From positions 71,478,609 through 71,542,608 of the forward strand of contig OX381709.1 in assembly GCA_947462335.1 (NCBI GenBank): a stretch of DNA of 64,000 nucleotides, read 5' to 3'. This document shows positions 31,921 through 43,696 of this stretch, piece after piece. This DNA is from Harmothoe impar. Taxonomy: Eukaryota; Annelida; Polychaeta; Phyllodocida; Polynoidae. The first letter of the stretch is position 1; each line of letters opens with the position of its first letter. The position numbers and the translations under genes were made by a program. The notes beneath the pieces were generated by a model. That model did no database searches, was not told the origin of the DNA, and saw nothing but the letters and a program-made list of their open reading frames with translations.

Positions 31921-33033
31921 TTAATGGTTCCTGATCAACCAGCGCACACAGGGGACGGACCAGAAGGCTGGACACTTCCTCTTCTTTATCCTGCCACCCT
32001 TCCCCCTCCTCTTTCCACCCCCAGGACAGCGGTACCTATAGCGCCCCCTCCTCTTTCCTTTCCCCTTCCCCTTCCCCTTCCCCTTCCCCTTCCCCCTGCC
32101 CCTGCCCCTGCGGCGGTTGAACCTAAAACGCCTAAAGCGGTGACACCTGCCGTGGTGGTGGTGGTAGACGATAGTGTCACCATAGAAACAGACCTTGATG
32201 CTGACCCCCTTGGCGGCCAATGGCTGGTGGGGGGCCGCCTTGCACGTCTGTCCTGATGAGCAGCTCGGGCGGGATTTGAGCTGCTCAGGGCGGGTGCCGT
32301 TGACGGTGACGTCACAGATAACGGGCCACCTGTGCAGGTAGCGGTTGGGTTTGTAGGTGGCGCTGCTGGGGCGGCGTTTGGCGCGGCAGGACGAGATCTT
32401 GGTGCCGTTAAGGGGCTGGTGCAGGGCCGGGAGCAGCTTACATTTGGTGATGCAGTCTACTCCCTCCGGTGTCTTCTCCGTTCCGTCCGATGCCTTTGTT
32501 TTACACACATGGAAACGACCCTTTCTTTTTCCAGTATTGTTATTGCCATGGTGGCCGTGGCCATGGTGGCCGTGACCATGGTGCCCATGTCCGTGGTGAC
32601 CGTGGCCGTGGTGACCGTGGCCGTGGTGACCGTGGCCGTGGTGACCGTGGCCGTGATAGGCATTGTCATGAGGATGGTGAACGTGACCATTTCCATGATG
32701 GGTTAGGGCATGTCCATGACGGGCATGGTCATCGGCCATATTTGGAACATTATTTGAAGGGGGTTGGGCATTTTGTTTCCCTTCCTTAACTGGTCCAGTG
32801 ATGTTAGCATAAAGGTGGGTATGGCCTCCCTTACGATCCTTGACCTGGGGACGAGTGGCATTCCTCCTGTTATCATAGTCTCGGGGTTTAAGGGCTGGAC
32901 CAAAGACTTGCAGTGCATTTTCATTCGCTTTACGATATGTGGTTTTGTTTTCAGCGTCACCGTTATAGCTCTGGAGCCCATGGACAAACGCCACAGCTAG
33001 AAGACATGTCAAGAGTCCAACTGGACAGTGCAT
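31921..33033 (-). CDS. Secreted His-Gly-repeat, Cys-rich, basic-tail protein (370 residues)
   Basis: I do not recognise the family. The chosen ATG (33033) starts a clear signal peptide (MHCPVGLLTCLLAVAFVHG). The open frame extends 83 codons further upstream, but an acceptor (TTCCAG at 33038) just before the ATG marks that part as intron. Mature protein: five N-x-S/T sites; His-rich residues about 102-162 including seven GHGHH repeats encoded by a 15-bp minisatellite (about 32545-32655); then a domain with 12 cysteines (first ...RFHVC, last ...SVPC); and an Arg/Gly plus (Gly-Lys)n stretch at about 310-330. Metal (Zn/Cu/Ni) binding by the His repeat and polyanion binding by the tail are inferences. 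A matrix, plasma or defence role is possible. No AATAAA was seen before the retroelement, 370 bp downstream. Confidence 0.75.
   Translation of the reverse strand: MHCPVGLLTCLLAVAFVHGLQSYNGDAENKTTYRKANENALQVFGPALKPRDYDNRRNATRPQVKDRKGGHTHLYANITGPVKEGKQNAQPPSNNVPNMADDHARHGHALTHHGNGHVHHPHDNAYHGHGHHGHGHHGHGHHGHGHHGHGHHGHGHHGHGHHGNNNTGKRKGRFHVCKTKASDGTEKTPEGVDCITKCKLLPALHQPLNGTKISSCRAKRRPSSATYKPNRYLHRWPVICDVTVNGTRPEQLKSRPSCSSGQTCKAAPHQPLAAKGVSIKVCFYGDTIVYHHHHGRCHRFRRFRFNRRRGRGRGKGKGKGKGKGKGKRRGRYRYRCPGGGKRRGKGGRIKKRKCPAFWSVPCVRWLIRNH
32545..32655 (-). repeat. 15-bp coding minisatellite (His-Gly repeat)
   Basis: GGCCGTGGTGACCGT-like units on the + strand encode GHGHH on the minus strand, about seven times. 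Variation between units is mostly synonymous (GGCC/GACC), which keeps the peptide. Confidence 0.9.
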
Positions 33034-33496
33034 CGTACTGGAAGTGAATATTAACATAATTATGGGGTGCTGCATATACTGTCTTAATAAACAAGTTATG
33101 TATTTTGAAATTACAAGAGGGCCAATCCTCATGGTCTTGCTGGCGCTGTAGGCACAAAGGAAATCGGGTTCTCCCAGGCATGTTGCCCAAATGATTTGCT
33201 TGGGGGGGTCCAGCATTGCTATCCCAAAGAAGGATTCAAACAATGTTGGCTCTCGCCCAAAGGTAGCCATTCTGAGCTTCATGAATATTAGTTATCAATA
33301 TCAATAAGTAATAAACCAGCATCAGTGTTGGTAGATTATACAAATCAGCATCCATAAGGACTGCTCACAGCAAAGCTTTAACATAGCAGCATGTTAGCTG
33401 GACTGTTGGTCTATATGTGTTGGATTTTATTATATCTCTGTAGGTCTCTAATTATATACAGTCCACTTTGTATGTACCAGGATAGTTGCAGCTTAC

Positions 33497-33575
33497 CTGT
33501 GAAGGAGGGAACTGCATGAACATTCGCCTGGTCAATTGATACCTTAGTTTGTTGAAATGGATAATATGAAGCATT
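33497..33575 (-). other. Probable noncoding first exon of the His-Gly gene
   Basis: CCTTCACAG|GTAAGC gives a good donor at 33496/33497, and the matching acceptor TTCCAG|TACG is at 33037/33038 (459-bp intron). The exon start is estimated from the TATA box. Confidence 0.5.
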
Positions 33576-33602
33576 TTGAGTGAGGGATAAATCTTAACTT
33601 AC

Positions 33603-33611
33603 CTTTTTATA
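33603..33611 (-). promoter_or_regulatory. TATA box of the His-Gly gene
   Basis: TATAAAAAG on the minus strand, about 30 bp before the inferred transcription start near 33575. Confidence 0.5.
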
Positions 33612-35266
33612 ATACTCGGACCTAGATATAAGCAGTGTTCAGTATATATATGATCAGCCCTCTGCCTGCAAGGATCCTGCTGTTACTGCATGGGTTGGAT
33701 GCAGCACCATGAACAACTTGCAGCAGACAGTGCCGTCCGTGTTCTGTAACCGATGCTTCTGTGTCTGGTAACTTTGTGTCTTATATAGGCCTAACATTAG
33801 GCACAAAACACTTTTTGAGCATTGATGTCTCTCTCATGTATTACTCATATACTTAGTGGCTGGATCCTTATGATGAGTTGTTTTATATTTGTGTTAGTTG
33901 CATGGAGAATTAGTTCATCCCTCCCTCACTCAAGAATAAGAAATGGTTAGGGACAGTATCCCTGAAAACGTGTTTCAGGTTACCCGTCCATGCTCAGCGA
34001 AAAAGAGCCAAATAAATGTTTTCTATTATGTTATTGGAAATGTATATAAATTAAGCTTAAAGCAGATCTGGATGTTCATCTGGCAATTTTGATATGCTCA
34101 GAGAAATAATAATCTAATAATGTTCTCTAAACAGACACCTCTCACCTATCTACCTATCATCTAATGAATATTTTGTGACCACCTTACCTAAAACATATCG
34201 TGTAATGTGTGCTTGCCTTATTCTTGCCTTTGTCACAATATGCATGAACTAGCCAATAGATGCTTCAGCTGACGGTAAACAACCAATGTCCACTACTTAT
34301 GTCTGACTACTGTGTAAGGAGATCACATAAAAGGATTTGCCGTGACTAGGCAAATATTAGACATGGAGTTCTGGTGAGAGAGTTACCTATAAGTTAAATA
34401 TGAGTCAGGCTATCTTTATTCTATGGCACAACGTTGCCAACTGTTCCCAGCATGAGGACATATCCACGTGACGTCATGACCTACTAGAGCTGAGAGGAAA
34501 GAGGTAAGTCAATCTGACTATCTTTTCAGTCAGGTATGTCGACTAGAATGGCTCCCTTTGAAAGACTCAGCATTACCAGGTAGACTCCGGTAGCCTCAGC
34601 CTGTACTGCACTCTATGGGGAGAGTCAGATGATACTTAATTCTGGAACCTCGAAGGATAGTCTAGGCGAGTCTGCTTGACTCGGGATCATTTTACTCTAA
34701 ACTGTAGAGTGCAAAACTTAGTGGCTCGAATAAGCGCACCTGCGCTTGTTAATTCCTATGGTGCCATTTACCATGCGCTTATTCAAGATGCGTGCATATA
34801 ATTCAAAGTATGAAAATGACTTTTAGACTTCCATTGCAATACCTTCACTACCGTAGTTCCCATTTCAATGGACAGATCTAAATTGTCTCCTCATAAAAAT
34901 TACATATGATTAGTTGTTGTCTGTCACAATATGGTCGTTTACTCGTACATCTTAGGTACATGTATCAACATTTCATAAAAGATGAAGGAGAGTTGGGTAT
35001 GAGTGGAGTAAATAGATGGAATTCAGTTTGGCCTTCATGGTGGCATAGGTGGGCAAACTGCTGCTATTGCTAATGTATCAAGTGTAACAGAGTCTCTGTA
35101 CCATGTAATGTAACAATCACACTTGTAGCGTAACACGGGATGCGTCTGAGGTGTTACCATAGCATGTATATATAACCCACATATGCCACCATATATCATG
35201 GGGAATATGGAAGCGTCTATGATAGTATTATAGACAAAGCTCCACGATAATCTCTCTGAACGACAG
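33612..35266. other. Intergenic sequence, nothing recognised
   Basis: No coding frame or clear repeat was seen. It lies upstream of the His-Gly gene. Confidence 0.4.
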
Positions 35267-35353
35267 GTTTCTCCATGAGTGGTGCATTGGATCGTATCAC
35301 ACAAGGCAGAGCTGAGTGTGATGGGATCCAATGCATGACGAGTGGGGAAACCA
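35267..35353. repeat. Hairpin element with 37-nt arms
   Basis: GGTTTCTCCATGAGTGGTGC on the left is mirrored by the inverse of GCATGACGAGTGGGGAAACC on the right. The arms share ATTGGATC and ATCACAC blocks around a short loop. It looks like a small foldback/MITE. Confidence 0.65.
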
Positions 35354-35850
35354 GGAGTTCAGACTAAGTAGAGTGGATATCTGTATTCATTTCATGTAAT
35401 TATTTATCAATTTCATCAGATTATACAATTAAAGACTTTTTTCATAGCTATTTTGGTAATGTCATCGTGGAGAAACAGCCCATGGAGAATGAGCGTCAGT
35501 TTCTCCATGGGGGTGTGGAGAATGGCCATTTCAGTGCTTAAGCATAGGAACTTTGTTTCTTCACATGAAATATGTGGACATATATTATACGACTGTGTGT
35601 CTGAGAGGATATTACAGCTCCATGTGCCCCTACACGCGTGCCCTCCACCTTCATCACCTGCCCTTGGATCGATAACCAACATATATGTATACGAGATCTA
35701 AATCCAGATCTGGGACACTTAAAACATATCAAGCAGTTGTAATCTATCCCAGTGAAGTACCAGATGATGATATGACCATTTGATACAGTGAGATGAGTCG
35801 ATGTCCTAACGCCCGATGCATGGGACAGGTATTCAGCCCTATAGCGGGCA

Positions 35851-36078
35851 CACAGAAAAGAAGTAGAATGACTGTGACTCCTGACTTGATCACTGAGGTA
35901 ACTCTCCCCAGGACTCTAAAGGGACTCCCTAACAATAGCAGGACTCTATAATAACTCTATAATGACTCATATTCTAAGATGATTGGGAGTCACTTTAGAG
36001 TTGTGGGGAGAGTTACCTCAGTGAATGAGTCGAGACTCCCATGTGGTAGTCACCGTGATTCTACTTCTTTTCTCTGTG
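35851..36078. mobile_element. MITE with long imperfect terminal inverted repeats (about 85 bp)
   Basis: The left end CACAGAAAAGAAGTAGAATG and the right end GATTCTACTTCTTTTCTCTG are inverted. The match continues inward through ACTGAGGTAACTCTCCCC / GGGGAGAGTTACCTCAGT to AGGGACTCCC / GGGAGTCACT. There is no coding capacity. Its outer motif CACAGAAAAG also starts the element at 43253. Confidence 0.8.
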
Positions 36079-36222
36079 GGTGGGGCCCTGGGAAATTCTC
36101 AAAAATATTCAAGGGGGAGAAAAGAAATAAATGTAATTCATTCATAGGCCACATATTTTATCTAGTTAGAAAACGGTTAAGGCATTTCCCGGAGTCACTA
36201 CCTGCATGTTGTGTCACACCGT

Positions 36223-36335
36223 TTGCCGTCATGATGCACCAACGCAGCATCAGCACTCGCTGGCACTGCCTTGGTGCATCATGCCGACCCTTCAAGAGTG
36301 TATCAGCCCTGTGAGGTCGGCATGATGCATGACAA
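36223..36335. repeat. Double hairpin repeat (TGCATCATGCCGACC family)
   Basis: GTCATGATGCACCAA pairs with TTGGTGCATCATG, and CATCATGCCGACC pairs with GGTCGGCATGATG, giving two nested or alternative stems. Diverged relatives lie at 42722-42823 and 53620-53675. Confidence 0.65.
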
Positions 36336-37888
36336 ATTATTCTACAGGTTCACATTCATGCATCATGATGACAATGAACATAGTACTAGTAGAGTATAGT
36401 GATGTGCGGGCGTTAACCACATAGTAGACTAGAACAGTACTAGAATTGTGAGTGGGGTGCGCTCAGAGATTGTGCCAATTTAAAGGGTTACACCTGATAG
36501 TGCTGCGGGGGTATAGGGGCGATCTTCGGTCGAGATTTGCTGATGTGGGAAAGTTCCCAGTGCCTCCTATACTAATAAATGGCCCGTCCTCACGAATTAA
36601 ACCGTGCCCGAGTCAACATGTTGATCTGTGTTACAGTTACCTGATATCAAAACTCCCGGACGTCATGAACAATGGACTTTTGGACTCTTGACCACAAAAG
36701 CATATAAACAAGTGTCTGAGTGATACACGGATGGATGGATAGAGAGTGGGCGGGTATAAGGAAGGGTACGGAAGGAAGGAAGGACGGAAGGGATTGAAAA
36801 GGGAAAATGACAGGAAAGGGAAAAGGGGGACGAAAGAGCAAGAAGAGTCTAGACTACCACCTATGACTATGTTATTGATGTTGACCACGCCGCTCGTACA
36901 CGTGGCCGCCGTCTGCCGCCAGCTCATAAACAGCGCCATTAACTCCGTCCAAAAACAGGCCTATTATGTATAGGCTTACGGTCTCTGGGATAATCTCAAT
37001 TCCAACATATATCATTATATACATTAGAAACGTCTACACTAGCTACTAACAAAGGTCTGTCCTAATTGCTTTATATAATCATATACTATTATTCCATGGC
37101 CGTGCTTGAAATATTGTGTAGGTCTACATGTATATCGGGCCCATTGCCATATTTTGAAGATGGTGGTATTACATAGGAGCTATTGGGAAGTGCCTGAGTG
37201 CAAGCCCCAACTCGTAACCACTTTAAAATTAAAGGTGATCTATTGGTACAAAATCACACACTTCTCAAATCCCTAGCCACAACAAAAAGGGAGCTTGCTC
37301 TCTATACTGAAGTGCATACAAAGTCTTACAGTATAGACATATACTACGGTATTAGTGTACATCGGCAGTCGATTCATCTATTGGTTTACAGTATAAAAGG
37401 ACGTATTTTTGGTTCAAAATTTACAGTGTACCCTATGCATATATAAGCAGCGACATACATGTAGTGCTATATATACCCCATGATCAGACCTATTCGAGAA
37501 GTATAGCTAGAAGTACTGCCTGTGAATTGTGGCCTCCATTAAAGACAGCAGGTCGTATGTACCATTCCGTAAACAGACTATTAAAGTATCCAGATGTTTC
37601 TTAGTACTTTTTTAACCCACAATCATAACTGGACCCATGCGGCTGTCTGCGTAGCTGACGCAAGGCACGTCCTTTGGTGACACCGAAACAAAACACTGTG
37701 ACACGATTATGTAAATGAGGTAGGCTGCGTCCCAGTACGTCCCTCTGATTGGCTGACGGCTGGAGGCCTGGCCCGACCTTCACCTTGGGGTGGAGATCCA
37801 GGACGTAAACAGAGTCACATGGCGGCAGGTCGTGCGTCACGTCAGCCAGTCTACCCAGTTCCAGGCAGTTGAGTTAGAGGTGGGAGGC
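36336..37888. other. Intergenic sequence, nothing coding recognised
   Basis: It contains a purine-rich stretch (GGAAGGAAGGAAGGACGGAAG-like, about 36740-36845). The last 250 bp lead into the TATA box at 37889. Confidence 0.4.
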
Positions 37889-37896
37889 TATATAAG
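37889..37896 (+). promoter_or_regulatory. TATA box, probable promoter of the rhodanese gene
   Basis: CTATATAAGGG lies about 30 bp upstream of an ATG-free, donor-terminated stretch (37920-38130). There is no nearer promoter-like arrangement to the coding exons at 43691. Confidence 0.5.
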
Positions 37897-37919
37897 GGAC
37901 AACACCCAAATTCTGTGAA

Positions 37920-38130
37920 TCAGAAGGCGAGAGGGACCACACTGACACCTGGACACCAGCTGAAGTCTCCATCTCCCACATCTCTACCACGACCAGCTCC
38001 AGCCTCAGAGACTGCACATCAGAACCAGCTACATTGTAGACGATTTTAACTGGGAAACCACGCGAGGTTATTCGACATATTCTTCAAGAGTACACTATCT
38101 TCCTTCAATCCACATCCTTGTCTACATCAG
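37920..38130 (+). other. Probable noncoding exon 1 of the rhodanese gene
   Basis: About 210 nt with no ATG, ending ACATCAG|GTATGT, behind a TATA box at proper distance. The first coding exon at 43691 starts six bases before its ATG directly after TTGCAG, so a 5' UTR exon must exist upstream. This is the best candidate, giving a 5.5-kb first intron. Linkage is inferred. Confidence 0.45.
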
Positions 38131-38174
38131 GTATGTTTGTGAACGTATTTCTATAACTGCATAGGGTAAAGGCT

Positions 38175-38992
38175 CCCTGAGTCGGACAGACACCTTGAGT
38201 CGGACACAATTGGTCTTGAATGACATAGGCAATATAACAATTGCACCTATGATATAAACTATAGATGAAACATTAGGTGTTTATCCATCTAACAAATACA
38301 AGATATAAAATTTTAGCCATCTTCAACATGGTCCTATGACTGTCTGAACTTGGGGTGTTCTTGCCATATTTTCAAAAAGAAAGTTAAAGGTAAATGAGAA
38401 AATTGGTTTCCTTGTTCAATTGTTTCTGGGATTTCCTATATACTTACAGCATTTCTATGGATAATAAATGTAAGGTATATACTTTGTTGTAATAGTCCAA
38501 ATCAATAACTATGAATAAATTACCCATAATGCTTTGTCAGAGGCAATTCCATCTTAGCATCAAATTACACCTAAAGTCGGACACTAATTACACCCAGAGT
38601 CGGACACCAAATAAGACATGAATAAGGAGGTACATGTACTGTAAGTTACATCTGTTATCTTCATTATAGTGTTTATAGATGTAATTTGATACAATTCCAT
38701 AGTTATGAATGTCTGCCCATTGACCAACTACAGGAAACCAAAAGTAGGTAATAACTCCCCATGTCTGTCCTTTCTCTCAGCAGGTTAAGTGGCATGGCGC
38801 ATTATAGCTCATACTGTGTCCATAGGGTGCCCATCGTGTATTTTTCTCAGTGATCTGGACTTGACTTAGTAATAAGCTATATTTGTGAGAAAATTCTGCA
38901 TATATAACCAAATATACCTACTGAACCAATAGCAGTACATAGTGTCCGACTCTAGGATCACATATGACATGAAGTGTCCGACTTTAGGTGCA
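38175..38992. repeat. Repeat block with GTCGGACA motifs in both orientations
   Basis: GAGTCGGACA occurs near 38179, 38196, 38575 and 38597, and its inverse TGTCCGACT occurs near 38942 and 38974. It is probably an old inverted-repeat element inside the first intron of the rhodanese gene. Confidence 0.45.
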
Positions 38993-39825
38993 ATTCAATA
39001 TTTTGAAATCAACATATTAGATGTACATATATTTATAGTTAATGGCCAAAATTCAATACAATTCTTTCAGGAAAGTAAATTCCATATCTATTGTGCTCAA
39101 TGGGATGCCCCATATCAAAATTGGCATTTGGTAAATGGGTAAATTTGAATAGCCAAAAGTGGTCGCCTATTGATTGTCCAGGAGCGTCCGAAATGGGTGC
39201 CTTTACCCTATGTGTTAAACTCAGAACTGATTTCAGAGCCATCGTGTTCATTAGCGCCGCTTGTCTAGCTCATGCAATGTGCATGTCTCTAGGGTATAGT
39301 TGTTGAACGTCACAGTGTGTGAATATCTCATTAGATAGTGTCAAACATGTGTAGTGTTTACCCCCGGGTTTACCCAGCTATAAGAGCTGAAACGGTCTTA
39401 TGTGTAGTCGGTGCCACTTTGATATTAAATAGGATTTACCAGTATAGATTCTCCATTGTTGTAGAGTGTGTAGAACCTATTCTAAAGGACTGTGTAAAGG
39501 ACAGCACGTATCGGTACATGTACTGACATACACAGAGGGCTACTCGCTGTACCTACACTCAGTGTAGGCCTGCCGGGCAGTGTGTATAAATGTAGGCATG
39601 TGATGGCTCATGCACACATCCAGACACTGCCCAGTTGGGACTCCATGTTCCTTTGTGAGAGTGCCGATGTTTATCTCCTCTCGTTGAAAGGCTTTAAGAA
39701 TGGTTGTCTGAAACGACAATACCAGTCAGGAAACGTACTATCTCTGTCTATCCTCCCCCAATAGGATATGCCCGATTTTGACAATAATATAGCTGTCCCA
39801 TAGGTTCGCCATCATGGACATTGCG

Positions 39826-39828
<3 letters not shown>

Positions 39829-39896
<68 letters not shown>
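39829..39896. repeat. (TA)n microsatellite
   Basis: About 68 bp of TA dinucleotides with one AAA interruption. Confidence 0.95.
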
Positions 39897-40013
39897 GGAG
39901 GGGATACTGGACGACGCTTAAGCTCTGTATTGCACTTAAACGGTTATGGTATTGTTATTGTATACAACATGTGTGCCTCTACATGGGTACCCGTCTTTTT
40001 TTACCGTGTCATT

Positions 40014-40190
40014 GTGTCGATCTTTTGCAGGAGAGCTGTGTCGCCGTGTCGATTTTTATACTTATAGAATAGACTAGGCCCTGATAAAAAATGTCTGTGT
40101 CCGTCGATTTTTAAACCCCCCGCGTCGCACGTGTCGATTTTTAAACCCCCCGTGTCGCCATGACGCACGTGTCGATTTTTAACCATGTAG
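40014..40190. repeat. Short tandem array of GTGTCGATTTTTAAACCCCC
   Basis: Imperfect units with the core GTGTCGATTTTTA recur four to five times, separated by CCCCGCGTCGCAC-like spacers. Confidence 0.7.
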
Positions 40191-40368
40191 AGGCACACAT
40201 GTGCATAGTCGTTGTACACTGGGGCAGATACAGGATTTTGAAAAAAGGGGGGAGGCGGGCCATGCATTGTTCGTAAGGTTTGAAGCATATAGTGATTTTT
40301 CTAAAGACACCCTGAGGTAAATTATTGTACTTTGGTAACAGAGTGTATATTAAGTTGGTCCTAATGAG

Positions 40369-40758
40369 CAATCTCCAGGGGCAGATATTTTGCTAGGGAC
40401 CGCGGCCCGGACTTCACCTCTGCAAAAACCTTACTCCATGCTTCGCAAATGGACAGATTCTGTCCATTGCGCACTTTCTTGAAATATACAATTTCCCATC
40501 TATGATTTGATTCAAATATTTGTAGGAAGGTCTGAACATGAATTTTTGAAAGTTACAGACATATTGGTTATGTTTTTATGGTGGAATTTGTTGATTTTCC
40601 TAGGGACTATTTTGGAGTAGAGATATAAGTAGTGTGTGAAGCAGATAGAAGAGCAGGAAAGTAGTACACTTTTCCATACTTTTGCCACAGAAGAGTTCTT
40701 AGGTTTTGGCAGAGATAGAAGTCGACCGGGGGAACGGAAGTCTCTGCCGGGGAGATTG
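40369..40758 (+). mobile_element. Dispersed MITE-like repeat, copy 1
   Basis: It starts CAATCTCCAGGGGCAGA and ends TCTCTGCCGGGGAGATTG, which are inverted over about 16 bp. A second copy in the same orientation lies at 62057-62473, sharing GCAAATGGACAGATT and TCTATGATTTGATTCAAATA. There is no coding frame. Confidence 0.8.
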
Positions 40759-40759
40759 C

Positions 40760-42720
40760 CTAATGAGATGAGAAATAATACATCTTGGAAAAATAGTTTG
40801 ACAATTATATCTCACTATCCCTAATCTATGATTTTGTCAGATTTTTGTCCACATTTTTAAAATGGCACTTATGTCGTTTTGCATTCAAACTCTTCATATG
40901 TAGCTCTGTAACAGTAAATGAGACTATGGGTAGATAAATGGAGGGCTGTGTGGGTGGGAGGGGGGGGGTCCGTATAACCCGCCCCAGCTGCTTAAGGTGC
41001 AGTCTGTTTGTCCAAGTCGTAGCCAACGTGGAATATGTCAAAGCACTTCGGGGAAATACAGAAAAAAAGTTACAGCCACACATGGAGTGGTGCCAGTTAT
41101 GGATCCGGGGCAAGGGTGAAGGTCGTAGTGGAGGTGTGTTCCTCTCCACCAATCAGAAGCCAGGAAACTAGAGGCGTGTCTCACACAAACTACGCCATCA
41201 ACAGAGCTCGCCACGTAACACACATAACAACCCCACCCCCTCATAGCGAGGAAATAGTAGTTGAAAAGATTCAGGATAATGATGTTTTATAATATTACAG
41301 CTGGTTCTTTGTAAAATGTATAGAATTGGATTCAGCGAAGCTCAATCATTCAGGGTTTACCAAATAACTAGAAATGACGTATATAACCGATCAAGAGAAC
41401 CCTCACATTTTGTATATCTGTCCATAGAGATGTCTTCAAGTCCTTTATCTGTCACACAAGTCCCATTATTAATCAGATAGCACTATCTATTGGGTTCAGT
41501 GTTACCTGCGGGCATCCGTGTCCCTACATCGAGGTGAGGTGAGGCTGAGAGGACCATAACAATGGGGTCAGGTCAGGTTAGGAGGCAGCTGGCCAGCTGA
41601 CCTGTATGTTGTATCGGGTAGTCAATATTGTCACACACCTACACACAGGGCACCTCCCTCCACACAGCCTCCTCATGCATGAAACCACACCACCACATTG
41701 CATCACCATATGTCATTTTCTAAACCGCAATTTCTGCCAGATGACTTGCATTGTTATGTAAATGTACTGACTGCCTCCCACCCCACCCTCACACCCTATC
41801 CCTCCCCTTACAGCCTGAAAGCATCATTGCATCATCATACGTTCATGTTCAGCCAGAGGATATTGGCTTTATTATTATATCATGTTTTAAATAAGTCAAT
41901 ACTTAGACCGCTACATGCAGACACTGCCCACTCACACTAGAATAACAGCTTGATCCTGTGCCAGAGCAACGTAGCATTGCATCACAGCATTATCCATGTA
42001 CAGCCAACTATATATACTACAGTTGTGTTCCTATAAACAATTTACAGTTATATAACTGCTTCTAAGTCGAACAGAATACGTCTATGTATACATGTTCTAT
42101 CTGGATCCTACTCTGTATTAACTAGCCGTGTCTGACAAGTAGAACCATGAATTTGAATAAACAGCTACTATTTTACCAAAGCACAATAAACAACAGCAGG
42201 ATGTAAGAAAATAATATCTTCAGCCTACCGCCTTTGGTAACAATTCACAGTGCATTTATAGTACACGTATATCGTATTCATTCATGCCCAGATACCGTCT
42301 CAAGAATGTCAACTTGAAGTCTGAACTTTGATATGAACTAATGTTGAACTTAGCCCTACCATTGAGAGAGTTCATAGGGAGGAGTAAATCGATCTGTGTT
42401 ATCATATTTTAGACTTGCTCAAGTCCTAGAATTTGAATAAAGACAAAAAATATACTTTTCTCAACTATACTTTTCTCGACTGTCTAATTCTAGTGGGAAC
42501 AACCAGGGGAGGGGAGGAGGAGAGGGGGGTAGTGCGTGGCGGAGTAGAGCTCCCACTGATGCAGGCCAGTCTAATCATATTTATACACTTGACTGTCTTC
42601 CATTGTGAGATAAAAACCGGTTTGTCTGGAAGTAGACCCCTACGTCGCAATATACTAGTTATGCAACTTGCTATGCCATGGCATGTTAACCCACATTTGA
42701 AGTTTAGACGTCATATCATA
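40760..42720 (+). other. Intronic/intergenic sequence, nothing coding recognised
   Basis: Part of the inferred first intron of the rhodanese gene. No exon-like or repeat structure was recognised beyond simple runs. Confidence 0.35.
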
Positions 42721-42721
42721 T

Positions 42722-42823
42722 CGTGATGCCATGGTGCATCAACGCAGTGCAGTGGTGTTTCATGCAGACTCTTTGGTAGTGTCTCAACCCCATATATGTT
42801 GGCATCGGGCATAATGCATGGAT
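42722..42823. repeat. Diverged copy of the hairpin repeat at 36223
   Basis: It shares the order GTGATGC-ATGGTGCATCAACGCAG, GTAGTGTCTCAACCC and GGCATCGGGCATAATGCATG with 36223-36335, but pairing is weakened by changes. Confidence 0.55.
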
Positions 42824-43252
42824 GCCGCCCTGCTGAATTATACTCGCACGGGCTACACAGCCATCCATCATTCAAGTGCAGTGTACTGTATCTGAATCTA
42901 TTTTCTATCAGGGGAAATAAAACGCTTCCAGAATTAAAGAACTGTATAGCACATATATTGAGCCTCTTGCCAAGAAAGGAGATCATATGGGAGAAGAGGG
43001 TCATACAGTCATCTGGGAAAACATAGGTTTGAATGTGAAACTGTTATAGCAGCTTTGTGCAGCTGTGTGCAGCATCATGCTGTCCTTATAGGGTTAACCG
43101 GAGATCTTGGCGCGGGAAAATTGTGCAGCAGCGTTGGTCTGCCCCAGAATACTGCATTGTGGGAATGCCTTAGCATATTGCAAATATGGTTAGGGTGGCG
43201 TAACATTTTAAATCTCCACCTCTGAGTCGAAGGTACACACACAGAAAAGTGA

Positions 43253-43382
43253 GAGTCATTGTCGCTAAAACTACCCTGACCCTCAGGTGAGGCTAGTTCT
43301 AGCGCTAAAACTCTCCTGAGATTTAGGCAGTGCCTGACCCTCAGGTGAGGGTAGTTTTAGCGACAATGACTCTCACTTTTCT
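43253..43382. mobile_element. 130-bp MITE with 35-bp perfect terminal inverted repeats
   Basis: AGAAAAGTGAGAGTCATTGT starts the left arm and its exact inverse ends the right arm. 35 bp pair perfectly, with further partial pairing (CCCTCAGGTGAGG) around a short loop. It lies about 310 bp upstream of the first coding exon of the rhodanese gene. Confidence 0.9.
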
Positions 43383-43696
43383 AGGCTGCTAGGGGTGTGG
43401 TGCATCGCTGGGTACAGTCTCAGGCCCCGACTCTATAATAATAGAGTCTGGGCAAACTCATATAAAAAAAACTTGTTTTACTAACTTCTTTTCATGAGCC
43501 CACCAATCGAATCCTCTGCACCAAATCCTGTGCACAGCCTGGCACGAAGTAACAATCTTACTATAGCAGTCCCACCAGTCCCATTTGGAGCCCTTGTGGC
43601 GGAAAAGGGTACTGGTTGAGCGAGTCTGCGCTGGGTAGCGTCGACCTGTTTTATTAGTGGATGTAACAAATGTGCTCTCCTCCTGTTGCAGTTACC

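Noticed and set aside
32332..32706. + strand frame rich in Val/Ala opposite the His-Gly repeat
   Set aside because: It is the antisense reading of the 15-bp coding repeat, and the minus strand has the signal peptide and glycosylation sites.
33034..33282. 83-residue N-terminal extension of the His-Gly protein
   Set aside because: A splice acceptor lies just before ATG 33033, and the extension would bury a good signal peptide.
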